From the NCBI RefSeq assembly GCF_011075055.1, contig NC_058143.1, positions 10,183,057-10,247,056 of the forward strand: a stretch of DNA of 64,000 nt, given 5' to 3'. Under the pieces are notes generated by a model. The model saw nothing but the letters and a program-made list of their open reading frames with translations, was not told the origin of the DNA and searched no databases. The stretch comes from Mangifera indica. Its lineage: Eukaryota > Streptophyta > Magnoliopsida > Sapindales > Anacardiaceae. The translations under genes were made by a program, and so were the position numbers. This document shows positions 21,954 to 34,520 of this stretch, piece by piece. How positions within the stretch are numbered: position 1 is the first letter of the stretch; every line of letters begins with the position of its first letter.

Positions 21954-24900
21954 ATGCAGATTCTTTGCGGTCTCGTAATTTACAAACTGTTCAAAAGAAT
22001 CTTCTACGGCGACGACGTTTTGGACATCGAAACCTCCGATTCTAATGCCATTTTCTCAGTTGCATATAGGTTAAATTTTTTACTTCTTTTTCTAGTGTTC
22101 TCTTAAAAATTCTACTTATTTAAGCTTAATTATATTAATATTTTGGCTTGTGTGGTATCTGATTAGAAAGCTAATTTTTATTTATTAATTTTACTAAATT
22201 TGTAGATTAGAAAAGCTTTATGGAGGTAAGGCACATGTGGGGCCCCGAATTCCGGATCCGGATACGGTGTTGACAAAATGTAGATATTGTTCTTGTTACT
22301 GAAGGGTAAAGTTTTCATTTTTATCATTTATATTGTTGTTCAAATTTTTTTATTTGTTTGGCAGATAAATAGAAGAATTTTGTTTCCTCCTTTAGATTCT
22401 GGTAAAATGAGCTTAAATTTACTAGTTGTGTTTTAAGTTCTGTGGTCTCGCTCAAATACTGATGGGTTATGCTACAGAGCCAAATTTGTAAGAATAATAC
22501 TGCATATAGAAACGCCTTATACAAACTCAACCAATATAAATTGAGGTGTTTTAATGTGATTGGATGATTTTAAATTAGAGATAATTTAGACAAATTAGAT
22601 TAATGATATATCAATCATGCACTGTTCTTGCATCAGTTTGTAGGGAATAGTTTTGTATAATTCATTTTTATATGTAGTATTGCTCAATTTGTAGTGCAAA
22701 AACTTATAGTGAGATAGAAAGTCTCAGGTGGGGACCTAAAATCTTGCACTTTAAAATCCATTCCTTTAGCACATTAATGCATGAATTAATTTGGTGTCAT
22801 AAGTTAACGAAGGGCACAGAATTTACTGTCAACTGAATTTTCTATAAGAAAAAATTTCGTGAACTCCATAATTCCATGCCACTTTTTTAAACTTATGTCC
22901 TTATATGAGTTGATTTGGAAAATAAAAAAGCAGAGGTCAACAGGAATTGAGTGTTTAGCAAAATAGACTTGTAAATGTCTAGTTTGACATTTTAAGTAAT
23001 GAAATTGCACGTATATGTTACCCCTGTTATGGTAGCATAATCGTAGTTTTATTCTCTATTTATTCATTCTTTATTTCTTTTCTCAACATTCATGGCAATA
23101 TAATTAATGCTTTCTTACAGGGAGGCCTTGGTGGTTTCTGTGAAGAATTTTTCAGGATTTGTATCAATCAATGGAGATGGCAGCTGGGTTTGTGAAGGCC
23201 AGCAAGGGCACAGATCACAGCATCATCCTGACCCTGTAAGTCATAGTTATATATGTCTCTTCTATGGTGACTTAATTAGGCATACTTCTTGTATTGATGG
23301 TGCAACATGGCTATTCTTAAAAATCAGTCACTGTTATCTATGATGAATTTAAGACTATAAATTCTTTTGATCCTTTCTTGTTGCAGTTGCTGTGTCTGTA
23401 TTAACTGCATAGCATTCTATATCTTATTCATTATGAACTTCATATTTTGTGGGAAATCTAATTTGGAACGACATTGTAATTATGGAATGATCTAAAGTAT
23501 TACGATGGTGTTTTTCATTATTTAAAACTTGTTGCCATATGTTGTGAGCTTAGTAGTATTTCATTGTGTACAGCTCTTTTATGGAACACTTGTTCTCCAT
23601 TATTTTAGAAGATGTTTTGATTAGATTTTGAAATATTTCTTTTCATTTGGTTTTCTTCCCCAGTCCTTAAGTCTCTGATATCTATAGCTTCACAGAGGAA
23701 AATACACTACAAAGATATTTTTATTAATAATTTATTTTTTCTTTTGTAATTTCTATGTCTCAGGTGGAGGAAGTTATAAAACAGCTTCATTTCTTGAATC
23801 ATATCTTGAACAAAGGGGAGTTGCCCTGCCAGAAGGATATTTCTTATACAAAGTGATACTTCCTAATCCAAAATTTGGGTATGTGTTTAAATCTCCATAA
23901 TGGTGTGCCCAGGATTGCAGTGTAGTATATTCTGCCGTAAGTGGGGAGCTTTGATGTACTTTTCAGTTGTTTTAACTGATGAATGCATATAACATTATGA
24001 CAGAATTACTGATTTTGTATTTTCCTGTATCTATTACTGTAATTTTGATGAAATTTCGTAAACAAAAAATTTATGCCTGTGCTATTGGTGATAAATGTAA
24101 TGTGTCATCTGTATGTTTGAAGCAGCCGGAGACACACTAAATTTTGGGTGGAAAAATTTCTTAGTTGTGAACTTGACCTAGTTGATTATAGTGCTGAAAC
24201 TCAACATAAATATATTGAGTCACAGCTTTTAATTGCTTATAAATAGTAGTTGCACTGAGAGAAAGATGAATGATTTTGATTATGACATTGAAAATATTTC
24301 AGAAAAGGAAGTTGCATAATTTGGAATCCATTTTGATATTTATGCCCTCAACTGTGTTTGTATTCTGAGTGTGAAGTACTGATTGTATTACACTTGGTTG
24401 TTAAAATATTTTAGGATTATCAGTGACTAACTTATGAAATTTGGTTTTATTTTTCTAGCTCCATTTATTCAAGCAATTTTCCACTCGAGGTTATTACCTT
24501 TGAACAGTGGACACTATTGAAACCACAACAAAAAAATATGCTGTCTGGCTGGCTTAAGGGTGCTTTTAGTGGTGGAAAAAAAGAGATGCAGGAATCAATT
24601 AATCAACAACTCAATTTCATTATCAGCACAGCTCCAATCGGGGACAGGTTTTTTTTTTTTTTTGATTTTTCTGTACCTTAATATTCTGTGTTTATTTATT
24701 TATTTATTTTTTGCATATTGTTGTATGGTGGATAATATAGATACCAAACAAGAAAATCCTAGTTCATAGATAGTAAAACCTGCAATCCAATCGTCTGCAT
24801 CATATGTATGTTTCTCTTGTACATAAAGATGATCCTGAATAGTAGATACTAAAGCACTTATAAAAATAAGTTTACATGTATGAGTAACATATGTATTTTA

Positions 24901-25937
24901 CTCTTGTATGTAAAGATGACCCTGAATAGTAGAGACTAAAACACTTACAAAAGAGTGATGAAAACAAGCTTGTTGTGATTACTTGTTAAAGTTATGATGT
25001 TTAATTTTTTTTCCAAGGATTCTGGTCCAACTCCCTGAATTTTCTGATTGCTGTAAAAGTAAAACAAAACTAGCTTTAATGAACTATTTTACATAACCTA
25101 TCATTCTTGCTTCTGTTATCACAGTGGAAAAAGATTGTGATCTGATAAAATGGCCACAGTTTATTGTATAAAATGTTGCTAAGCTGGTGCTAGATATTAT
25201 CCCATAGATATCCAGACTATGATGTTTTAGTCTAAGTTTTTTGGGTGTGGATCTGTGGTCCATTTTTTTCCCAAAGAATTTGAAAAATCCATGTTTGTAC
25301 TGAAATTGCATGCTAGCACATAGCTTTCACATGGCAGGCTGCTACCAGCTGATTTTAGGTTTTTAAAATGTATAACTTGTTTATAATTCAATTTATATTA
25401 GGATTCAAATTCAATGGATGAAATTAATTCTGTGTTGTTCTCTGAAAATATATGCTTAGAGTCTCTCACTCTTGCTTGACTTAGGCAAGATCCTGTTTGG
25501 CATTGATACCATGAGCAACATCAGAATCGAGAACATTGAGGGTGCCCTTCACCTTTAATTATTTTTGTTCATTGACTCTAATTTGAGTATATTTGTTGGT
25601 TTGAATAGCCTTAGAATTAGGTCTGACTAGTGTCAGACATGTTGCATCCCACCAAGTTTGTGGAATAGATAGTATAATGTTCTCATATGGTTGGTTATTC
25701 TTTGATTGAATTTTTTTCCATCATAAATTTGATATGTTTTGTAATTTGTACCCACTTGAGGGAAAAAGATAAAAACCTCTCTATTTTTTGACAGGTTGGA
25801 AGTTAAAGATAATAAATATGTCCTAGGGGAATTTATCTAATTTAAAGAGAAGCAAGAAGATACACAAACTTTTAGATCTATCAGAAGATCTAAAATGAGT
25901 TGCCTAGTCATCCAAAAGACGAATATATTTGGATTAG
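21954..25937 (+). pseudogene. NERD-domain (nuclease-related) protein pseudogene
   Basis: Exons recognised: 21954-22069, 22206-22305, 23121-23235, 23764-23878, 24459-24647, 25795-25937, with canonical boundaries (for example ag at 22204-22205, gt at 22306, gtaagt at 23236). Together they spell a plant NERD-domain protein: AHVGPRIPDPDT, EALVVSVKNFSGFVSINGD, LEQRGVALPEGYF, NMLSGWLKGAFSGGKKEMQE. Defects: about 2 nt missing near 22265-22272 (shift and stop), 1 nt missing in exon 4 near 23792, a TAA at 25838-25840, and no recognisable final exon before the MULE-1 insertion at 26393. NERD proteins are thought to act on DNA/RNA, but the function of this plant clade is not established. Three independent lesions make a pseudogene more likely than sequence error. 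Confidence 0.85.
24803..24960. repeat. ~86-bp tandem duplication in NERD intron 5
   Basis: The words gatgatcctgaatagtaga (24828) and gatgaccctgaatagtaga (24914), with their flanks, repeat at an offset of 86 bp, with about 10% difference by eye. Confidence 0.7.
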
Positions 25938-26392
25938 GTATTCTCTCAAGCATTTATGACTCTTTTCTAGTACTTTTTGCATAAGAAATGTGAACTTATG
26001 CACCATATTTTAGATTGGAGAAAGTTGGGTACCTTAAACCTTATGTGTCATCCATCAACCACTAGTACTTTGAGTTGCTATAGGATTATTACTTCTATTA
26101 ATGCTTTTCCATGTAATTTAATCCAATTCTTTTATGCTAACTAAAATAAATTTCCTATTTGTTGATGAGATCAAAATTTGTTCAGTGTCTAGGGACGAAA
26201 TTAGGTAAGTCACCTGATCTTAGAATGCAAATTGCAAGTCATATTTTTGCTGCAGACAAAAGCCTGATATGATTAACATTTTGAATACCAATCAAGTATA
26301 AATGGATTGAAGCCAGATTATTGGTTTTTTTCCTTGACATGTAAGAGCAGAGGAAATATATGGTAAATATATCTTGGAGGTAGAAAGAAAAC
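25938..26392. other. sequence between NERD exon 6 and MULE-1
   Basis: This would be intron 6 of the NERD pseudogene. I found no match to the expected C-terminal exon here, nor just beyond MULE-1 (34521 onward). Confidence 0.4.
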
Positions 26393-26596
26393 GGGAAATT
26401 TTAAAAAATGGCCAAAATGCCCTCCCATTAAGCAAAAATGCTCAAAATCACTATTTTCAAGCCAAAATACCCAAAATCACTGTTTCAAAAAAAAAATGCC
26501 TATGACTTTTTTTAATACCAAAATTACCCTTCCCCTCATATTTATATAACTCTCCCACTTACTATGGGGGTTTAATGTAATTTTAGATAAATATGA

Positions 26597-27400
26597 GGGG
26601 TTTTTGGATATTTTACATTGTAAAGGCATTTTCATATTTATTTATTTATTTCAAACTTTTTCTAAAATGTCAAAATTACCCTTCCCCTCATCTATATAAA
26701 CCCTCCTCACTCATTTTATTTACACACACTTCTCATATCACTCAAACACTTACTCTCATTTTCATTTTTTTTCAACATCAATTAGTAGGGATTCGTTCGG
26801 ACGAAAGAAGTTCGTATTTCTGAATTCGACTCAAAAAAATACTATTCATCAAAAAAAGGTATTTATGCCAATCTTAGCCTAAAACTTAATTTTATTTGTT
26901 AAGTCTAGTTTTTATGTCATAATATAGGGGTTAAATATAATGTTTGACAAGTATGAGGGGTTAAATGTAATTTAGGATAAATATGGAGGGTTTTTGGATA
27001 TTTTACATTGTAAAGGCATTTTCATATTTATTTATTTATTTCATTACTTTTTCTAAAATATCAAAATTACCCTTCCCCTTATCTATATAAACCCTCCTCA
27101 CTCATTTTATTTACACACACTTCTCATATCACTCAAACACTCACTCTCATTTTCATTTTTTTTCAACATCAATTAGTAGGGATTCGTTCGGACGAAAGAA
27201 GTTCGTATTTCTGAATTCGATTTGAAAAAATACTATTCATCGAAAAAAGGTATTTATGCCAATCTTAGCGTAAAACTTAATTTTATTTGTTAAGTCTAGT
27301 TTTTATGTCATAATATGAGGGTTAAATGCAATCTTTGGCAAGTATGGGGGTTAAATGTAATTTAGGATAAATACGGGGGGTTTTTGGATATTTTACATTG
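26597..27400. repeat. ~390-bp tandem duplication at the left end of MULE-1
   Basis: The word gggtttttggatattttaca recurs at 26598, 26988 and 27378. The units between them are nearly identical, including the caccctcctcactc-like stretch and ttcggacgaaagaagttcg. There are two full copies and the start of a third. It lies upstream of the transposase and probably contains its promoter. Confidence 0.8.
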
Positions 27401-27599
27401 TTATGGGGTTTTAGATATTTTACAATATATACAGGATTTATATAACATGTTAAAAATAGATAGGTATTAATTTGATACAAGACAACATACAAGAGTGTTA
27501 AATAAAGAAAGAGATAATTGAGGGGTCAAATGAAATGTTATTAAAATTAGGGCGCATTTTCATATTAAACATTGTAGGCGCATTATAATTGAAATTATA

Positions 27600-27960
27600 G
27601 GTTTTTTCGAGTTTCACCGCTTTAGGATATATCAATGCACATTTTCCAGATTTATGAAGAATTTTTCGGTTGTTGCCATACTAGGGTATTTCAACTTTTA
27701 GATTCCGAATTTCAGTTTTTTTATTTCGAATTTCATCGCTTTAGGATATATCGATTCGTATTTTTCAGATTTCTGAAGAATTTTTTGATTGTTGTCATTC
27801 TATGGTATTTCAACTTTTAGGATTCAAATTTCAATTCTGTTTTTTTGAATTTTATCGTTTTAGGATATATCCACTAGTATTTTTTAGATTTCTGAGGAAA
27901 TTTTTTATTATTGACATTTTAAAGTATTTCAAAGTATAGAATTTGAATATCTATTTCAAA
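27600..27960 (+). repeat. left array of the MULE-1 ~119-bp repeat (about 3 copies)
   Basis: Units beginning ttcaccgctttaggatatat recur at about 27614, 27733 and 27850. They are reverse complements of the units at 31900-33050, so the two arrays form a long inverted subterminal repeat. Confidence 0.75.
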
Positions 27961-28216
27961 GTATAGATATTATAAAAAACGTTTTAAATGGAACGTTACA
28001 AACAGATAGATGCATTTTGATATAAGATAACATACGAAAGTGTTATATAAATTGTTAAATAATTATAGGGGGATGAATAAAATATTAAAAAAATATGGGG
28101 AGTTTTTTTTAATTATTAATAATTGTACGACTGATTTACATAGTTATTATTGATTTTTTTTATTATAAATGAATAATTATCTTCAAAAACTTGTCATTGC
28201 AGGATTGATAATTAAA

Positions 28217-30890
28217 ATGGATGGTTATACATCGGTTCGTTACTAGGGAGAATGGATTCAAGGTCGCAACAACACAATGAAATATGTTGAAGGAGCCAAA
28301 CAATTGATTAAAATCCCTTATGGAACAACATTCGAGGGATTTATTGAGCTTTTGACGGAGTCTTGCAGTATTGATCCAATGAAAAACTACATTCAAGTAT
28401 CAATGAAGCCAAGAAAAATTGAGCTCGACTGCCTCATCCAGATCCAAAATGATGAAGATGTCCAGGGTCTTCTTGATATGTCCCAGTACTTTCAGGAATG
28501 TATTCCTGTTTTTGTTACATGTACCCCAATTGAAGGGCAAAAGGAAGAAGGTGAAGATGAAGATGAAGATGAAAAAGAAAGTAGTTAGGTCGAAAAAGAA
28601 TACGATTTGGAAAAGTTGATTGATTTCAATAATGACCTGTTGTATATTGTAAACTCATGGGCTCATGGAGAAAAAGATATAGTTCCTTATTGGGGTGACT
28701 TTGATGGAAATGATATGTCCGATATTCCTTCAGAAGATGTAGAGCCTGAGTATATGGCATCGGTTACCGAGGGTATGGATAGTTTGCAGCTTGAAGATCC
28801 TATTTCAGGTGGTGGAAATTATTCTGGGCCATTTTTTGACAATGTCCCTACTGATCCATTTAGGTGGCTTCCTGATTTTCCTCCACAACTATCAGCATCA
28901 TCAGGTGGTTTCAGATCGATCCGAGAGGAGCATGGGGTCAAGATAGGGGATATTTTTCATAATAAAGTCCAATTGAAAGACGCTGTGAAGCAATTCGCCT
29001 TACTGAAAGGATTTCAATTTGGTGTCAAAAAGTCTGACAAGAAACGGTGGGAAATTAAGTGCACGGTCAAAAATTGTAAGTGGTATATACATGCAACCAA
29101 GTCCACTGTCGGTGATGTGTGAGGGATCAACTCTATGAATCCTACCCACACATGTTTAGTTGATCAAATCCTGCCACATCACAAACAAGCTGGGGCCCGA
29201 GCTTTAGGTCAATTAATGAGATCAAAGTTTGTGATGATTGATCAAATTTATCGGCCTAAAGAAATAATTGTAGACATCGCCGACCGATATAAAATTGATA
29301 TTTCCTACTCACAGGCTTGGCCGGCAAGAAATTGGGCTATCAATTCATTGAGGGGTTCACCGGAGGAATCTTTTATGTTGTTACCAGATTATTGCTACAA
29401 TTTACAACGTACTAATCCGGGCACCGTTACTGCTATTGAAACAGATGATGAGCATCGATTTACAAATTTTTTCATGGCGTTAGGATGTTCCGTTCGTGCG
29501 TTTAGTCAATAACTTCACCCCGTTATTTGCATTGACGCTGCTTTCCTTAAAGGTCGATATCTGGGGCATTTATTTATTGCGGTGGCTCTTGATGGTAATA
29601 ATCAAATATACCCTATTGGTTTCGGTGTCGGCAAAAAAGAAGATCACGACACGTGGTGTTGGTTTCTTATGAGAATTAAAGAATGCATCCCTGACCTCTC
29701 TGAGCTTGCAATAATCTCCGATCGACATCATGTTATCTACTCGGCAATGGCTGAAGTCTTTCCAGATGTCCACCATGGATGCTGTTGTCATCACCTCCTG
29801 TGTAACATGCGGGCAAAGTATAAACGAGACTCAAAGGTATATTGTAAACAAGTAATTAAATTTATAACAGTTTATCATTTTCAAACATTTTGCTTACAAT
29901 GAGTTTTCATATTTTTTACCCTCTTACAGGTCGCGGGTGCATATTAGAAAGCCGCTAAATCATACACAGAGTCTGAATTTGATTCGATGATGCAATCCAT
30001 TGACTCAATGAACCCCCAAGCTGGAGCTTATATACGGGATGTCGGCTTTCACCGTTGGAGTTGAGCGTACTTTCCAGGACATCGATACAACATCATGACC
30101 ACAAATATTGCTGAGTCATTTAATGCCCTTGTCAGACATGCATGGGGCCTACCTATAACCATGCTCTTGGAGTTTATTCGTGGTACAATGCAACGATGGT
30201 TTTACGAAAGGAGAACTCATGCAAGTAAGTATCAAATCGATATTAATTAAAAGTTGTCTCATATACTTTTTTCCACTTTGTTAATCATATTACCAAATGT
30301 GTTCTTAATATTTTTTCTGAATTACAGGTGAATGTCATAACTTTCTCACCCCTTGGGCGGAAGATAAGATCAGTAATCGTCTTTCAAAGTCTGCAAGTCT
30401 GGGTGTTCGACCGATTACACCTACTCGATATCAGGTTGTTGGATTTGGTGGATTCATGGGTATTGTGGACTTTGGTGATATGTCTTGCACGTGTAGAAAG
30501 TTTCAGCTTTCACGTATTCCGTGTAAGCATGCCATTGCCGTTGCACGACATATGAGACTGACGAATGTGCACGTATGGGTTCATCCATTCTTCTGCACCG
30601 ACATTTACCGTGCAATATGTCAGGAACCGATCAATCCTCTTGGAAATCAATGTGATTGGTTACCCTTACCGGAAGACAGAATTATATTGCCCCCCGTCTT
30701 CGATAGTCGTCGTCCAGGTCATCCATTCAATAGAAATCGACGTCCATCGCAAGGAGAAATTGTTACACCGAGGATTTACAGTCGTTGCCATGAATCGGGG
30801 CATACACGAACTCAATGTAAATCCCCAGCACCGGTGCCGAGCTCCACCCCCCAGCGTTCACATACAAAAGGCAAAGGAACGAGATCTTGA
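28217..30890 (+). pseudogene. MURA-type MULE transposase, disabled by stop codons
   Basis: Reading from ATG 28217 with introns 29837-29929 and 30225-30327, one frame runs to TGA at 30888. In order: an N-terminal MULE region (KYVEGAKQLIKIPYG), an acidic linker, a DNA-binding domain with Cys/His spacing (WEIKCTVKNCKWYIHATKS), a conserved FMALGCSVRAF block, the transposase core with CIDAAFLKG (first Asp) and LAIISDRHHVIYSAM (second Asp), a TESEFD glutamate region, a SWIM zinc finger (CTCRKFQLSRIPCKHAIAVA) and a C-terminal zinc knuckle (CHESGHTRTQC). In-frame stops occur at 28244, 28586, 29120, 29510, 29945 and 30062. There are no frameshifts. Several stops replace residues that are Trp, Arg or Tyr in relatives. 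The protein cannot be made as it stands, so mobility would need another source. Confidence 0.9.
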
Positions 30891-31284
30891 CATGCTTATA
30901 CTCAATTTTGTTTGTTATATGATTCTTCATTGTTGTACTTCAGTTTTATGTAATCGATGTATTTTTATTATTGTTTCAAACGTGTAATTGTATTGTCATT
31001 TGATGTAATAAATTTAGTGTTTCGTATGAGTTATTTCAGTATTACTTTATTTTCTCTAATTGTTTCAAGTGTGTAAATGTTTGAGTAATCATACGTTTTT
31101 ATTGTTTTTTCATGACAAGATTATTTAAAAAATGAAATCAAATACGATACACATCCATATATAACCACAAATAAAGTATATCATACACATATGCACATAC
31201 AATAAATATATACATCTAAACATAGGAATAACGATAAATATACATCCGTGAGCTACTCGATACAGTGAAAATACAACTGCGTCG

Positions 31285-31753
31285 CTAATCGTCATCCCCC
31301 CATGGCCTCGACAAGAAAACACGCTCGATGTCGTGATACTGCACCTTCGGACAACCGTGAAAGTACGTAGATCTGATCCTATGTCTGGAGGAGCGAGGAA
31401 TATATGAAGAAACATCAGTCCGACGGCTAAACGAAAGCCCTGTCACCAACGCAAACTCAAACGGGCTAAACCTCACATCAACCCCGCTAATCCTAAACCA
31501 AAACTCGTCTCTGACAAAGGGTGGATGTAACTGTCGGAGTAAAAATGCATGAACCAATATCCCGCAGAATTTGGTTTCGGGTAAACGAAGGAAGGACCTG
31601 AAACATGTCATCTCAAATAGTCGCAGTTGACGAGGGGTCAATGTAGAAGAAATCTGGGATAATGCAGTACGCTGTGCATGAGATATCGCATCTGCCCTGA
31701 AGTGTCTGGACTCATCGGGAATGCGCAGCTCGCTGTCAATCCGTCTTCTTTTG
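31285..31753 (-). pseudogene. DUF1985 domain fragment of a MULE-borne Ulp1-family gene
   Basis: The minus-strand exon begins after an acceptor (ttgttacag, plus 31754-31762) and ends at a stop at 31285. Motifs SSTLTPRQLRLFEMTCF, CGILVHAFLLRQL, FWFRISGVDVRFSPFEFALV and TGLSF match the DUF1985 domain. In plants that domain usually precedes a C48 (Ulp1) peptidase domain in genes carried by MULEs. No C48 domain follows inside MULE-1, so the gene is C-terminally truncated. It is transcribed toward the transposase, tail to tail. I list it as a fragment because the catalytic half is missing; the frame itself is open. Confidence 0.75.
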
Positions 31754-31899
31754 CGAGAAATATCCTGTAACAATCACGTAAAATTTGTTAGACATTCATA
31801 AAAATAAATATGTAAACAAATGTATTAGTGAAAAAAACATAAAAAGATGAGAAATTCCAAATAATAAAAAAGGAAATGACAAAACTTAACAAATAAGAA

Positions 31900-33050
31900 C
31901 TGAAATTCGAGTTCTATACATTCAACTTCCGTAGAATGTTAACAATCGAAAAAGTTATCATGAAATGACGAAAAATAGGAAAAACGAAACTAAAATTCAA
32001 ATTTTATAGATTGAAATACCTTACAGTGACGATAATCAAAAAATGGTTCAGAAATCTTGAAAATACGAATCAATATATCCTAAAATGGTTAAATTCGAAA
32101 AAACAGAACTGAAATTTGAATTCTATACGTTGAAATACCTTAAAGTGACGATAATCAAAAAATAGTTCGAAAATCTTGAAAATACAAATCGATATATCCT
32201 AAAATGATGAAATTCGAAAAAACGGAACTGAAATTCGAATTCTATACGTTGAAATACCTTAAAGTGACGATAATCAAAAAATGGTTCGAAAATCTTGAAA
32301 ATACGAATCGATATATCCTAAAATGGTGAAATTAGAAAAAACGGAACTGAAATTCGAATTTTATACGTTGAAATACCTTAAAGTGACGATAATCGAAAAA
32401 TCGTTTAGAGATCTTGAAAATACGAATCGATATATCCTAAAATGGTGAAATTAGAAAAAACGGGACTGAAATTCGAATTCTATACGTTGAAATACCTTAA
32501 AGTGACGATACTCGGGAAATCATTCAAAAATCATGAAAATACGAATCGATATATCCTAAAATGGTGAAATTAGAAAAAACGGAACTGAAATTCGAATTCT
32601 ATACGCTGAAATACCTTAAAGTGACGATAATTGAAAAATCGTTCGGAGATCTTGAAAATACGATTCGATATATCCTGAAATGGGGAAATTCGAAAAAACA
32701 GAGTTGAAATTCGAATTCTATACATTGAAATACCTTAAAGTGATGATAATCGAAAAATCATTCCAAACTCGTAAAAATACGAATTCATATATCCTAAAAT
32801 AGTGAAATTTGGAAAAACGGAACTGAAATTCGAATTCTATACGTTGAAATACCTTAAAGTGACGATAATCGAAAAATCGATCAGAAATCTTCAAAATACG
32901 AATCGGTATATCCTGAAATTATGAAATTCGAAAAAACGGAACTGAAATTCAAACTCTATCAGTTGAAATGCCTATGAATGTCGCTAACCGAAAAATCATT
33001 TGAAAAATTGAAAAAACGAATCGATATATCCTATAAACAAAAAATCGAAA
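31900..33050 (-). repeat. right array of the MULE-1 ~119-bp tandem repeat (about 9 copies)
   Basis: The word ttgaaataccttaaagtgac or a close variant recurs at about 32009, 32129, 32248, 32367, 32487, 32607, 32726, 32845 and (diverged) 32963. Period is 119-120 bp. Each unit also contains gatatatcctaaaatggtga. The units are inverted relative to those at 27600-27960. Edge units are more diverged, as in arrays that grow by internal unequal exchange. Confidence 0.85.
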
Positions 33051-33279
33051 TATTAAGTTGAAATTACGTCGTTACATCGTAAGTTGTGTCAAAAAGCACC
33101 AAAATTCGAAAACTCGAATTTAAAATTTGAAAAATACATATAGAAAAACCTAAAACAGAAAAAACGGATATAAAATTCGAAAACTACACGATCAGAAACC
33201 GTAGATAAGAAAATTCTCCATTTAACCCCTCGTGAAAATTCTTTAATTAAAAAGGTCCACTGTTATATGACAAATTTTC

Positions 33280-34370
33280 AAAAAAACCGCTATGTTGTAA
33301 CGAATTTCATCCGGCTCCCCAACATTTTAAAAAACCCACTTTACCCCCCAAATAAGAATGCAAAATTCGCTGCCGTGGGAAAATTCGTCTTGCCGTGGGA
33401 AACGCCGTTCCCACGGCAGACTGCCGATTCATTTGGCAGCCATTTTCGGCCAAATTTTGCACGTTTCGACCTCCGATTTTCACATACATCAAAGCTAGAC
33501 GATGCATAACATCAAACCCCTCAATCAATTCAACCAAAACAACCAAAATTCGAAACATTTTAAGCATTATTCAAACCGTAAACCCTAAAATTTCAAACCC
33601 AAAATTCTCAATCAAATCTCAATTATTTCAGCAATAACTTGATCCAAACAAGATTACGGGAGATATACTAACCTTCTTTGCCATTTGCGGTTGCCGGGAA
33701 GCTTCAAAATCGACGGAAATGACCTTCGCCGTGGGATTGACGTGGGAGGTGGAAAGCTTTTGGAATTTTCGTGGAAATGCACAGTGAAAACGTTACTTGC
33801 CGTGGGAAGTTGCTGTGCTTATAAGGAGGGGCAGTTTTGTAATTGCGCTTTTCCCACGACAACGTGCAAAATTTTATAAAAACCCGACGTGGGCTATGGA
33901 TTTCCCCGACACCCCAATGTTTTAAAAAAGCCAGTTCACCCCCCCAAAAACCCATTGTCCATTCAGCTGCCGTGGGAGAAATCGTTTGCCGTGGGAAACT
34001 TTGTTCCCACGACAAGACAACCGATCCATTCGGCAGCATTTTCGGCCAATTTTTGTTCGTTTTGACCCCCGATTTTTACATAAATCAAATCTACACATTG
34101 TATAATATAAGACCCCTCAATCAATTCAACGAAAATAACCAAAAATCGAAACATTTTAAGTATTGTTCAAACCGTAAACCCTAAAATTTCAAACCCAAAA
34201 TTCTCAATCAAATCTCAATAACATCAGCAATAACTTGATCCAAAGAAAATTACGGGAGATGTACTAACCTTATTTGCCATTTTCGGTTGCCGGAACGAAA
34301 GAAAATCGGCGGAAATGACGTTCGCCGTGGGATTGTCATGGGAGGTGGGAAGCTTTGGAATTTTCTCTCG
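33280..34370. repeat. ~596-bp duplication at the right end of MULE-1 with GCCGTGGGA palindromes
   Basis: The landmark ttcgccgtgggattg near 33728 recurs near 34321, and aaccctaaaatttcaaaccc near 33583 recurs near 34178, so the offset is about 596 bp. Each copy includes gccgtggga/tcccacggc words in both orientations (33370-33425; 33960-34020), giving short GC-rich hairpins. It probably holds the promoter for the minus-strand DUF1985 gene. Confidence 0.75.
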
Positions 34371-34520
34371 ATTGTACAGTGAAAATTTGCTAACTTTATA
34401 TATGGGGGCAGTTTCGTCATTTCATAAAACATGGGCATTTTTGCTTAAACCTAAATTTTTTGGTAATTTCGCTTTGACCCCTTTAATTTTGCCTATTTTT
34501 AATAATTTCCCAAAGAAAAT

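Larger units (their letters stand above)
26393..34511 (+). mobile_element. MULE-1: 8.1-kb Mutator-like element with transposase and DUF1985 gene
   Basis: Termini are gggaaattttaaaaaatggc on the left and, reverse-complemented, gggaaattattaaaaatagg on the right. Flanking 9-mers aaagaaaac (26384-26392) and aaagaaaat (34512-34520) match at 8/9, the Mutator-superfamily signature. Content: a plus-strand MURA-type transposase pseudogene, a minus-strand DUF1985 (Ulp1-family N-terminal) gene fragment, inverted arrays of a ~119-bp repeat near both ends, and larger terminal duplications (~390 bp left, ~596 bp right). Known: plant MULEs carrying Ulp1-like genes have been described (Kaonashi-type in Arabidopsis, related ones in melon). 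Inferred: this belongs to that group. It inserted next to, or into, the 3' part of the NERD pseudogene. Confidence 0.85.

Noticed and set aside
31900..33050. Regularly spaced repeats resembling a CRISPR array
   Set aside because: Units are ~119 bp, contiguous and diverged, without short repeats and unique spacers, and the DNA is plant nuclear with MULE coding on one side. It is a transposon tandem array.
33267..34184. Several 60-110-codon frames on both strands in the right end of MULE-1
   Set aside because: They fall in a duplicated non-coding terminal region, occur in both copies in different frames, and have no domain.
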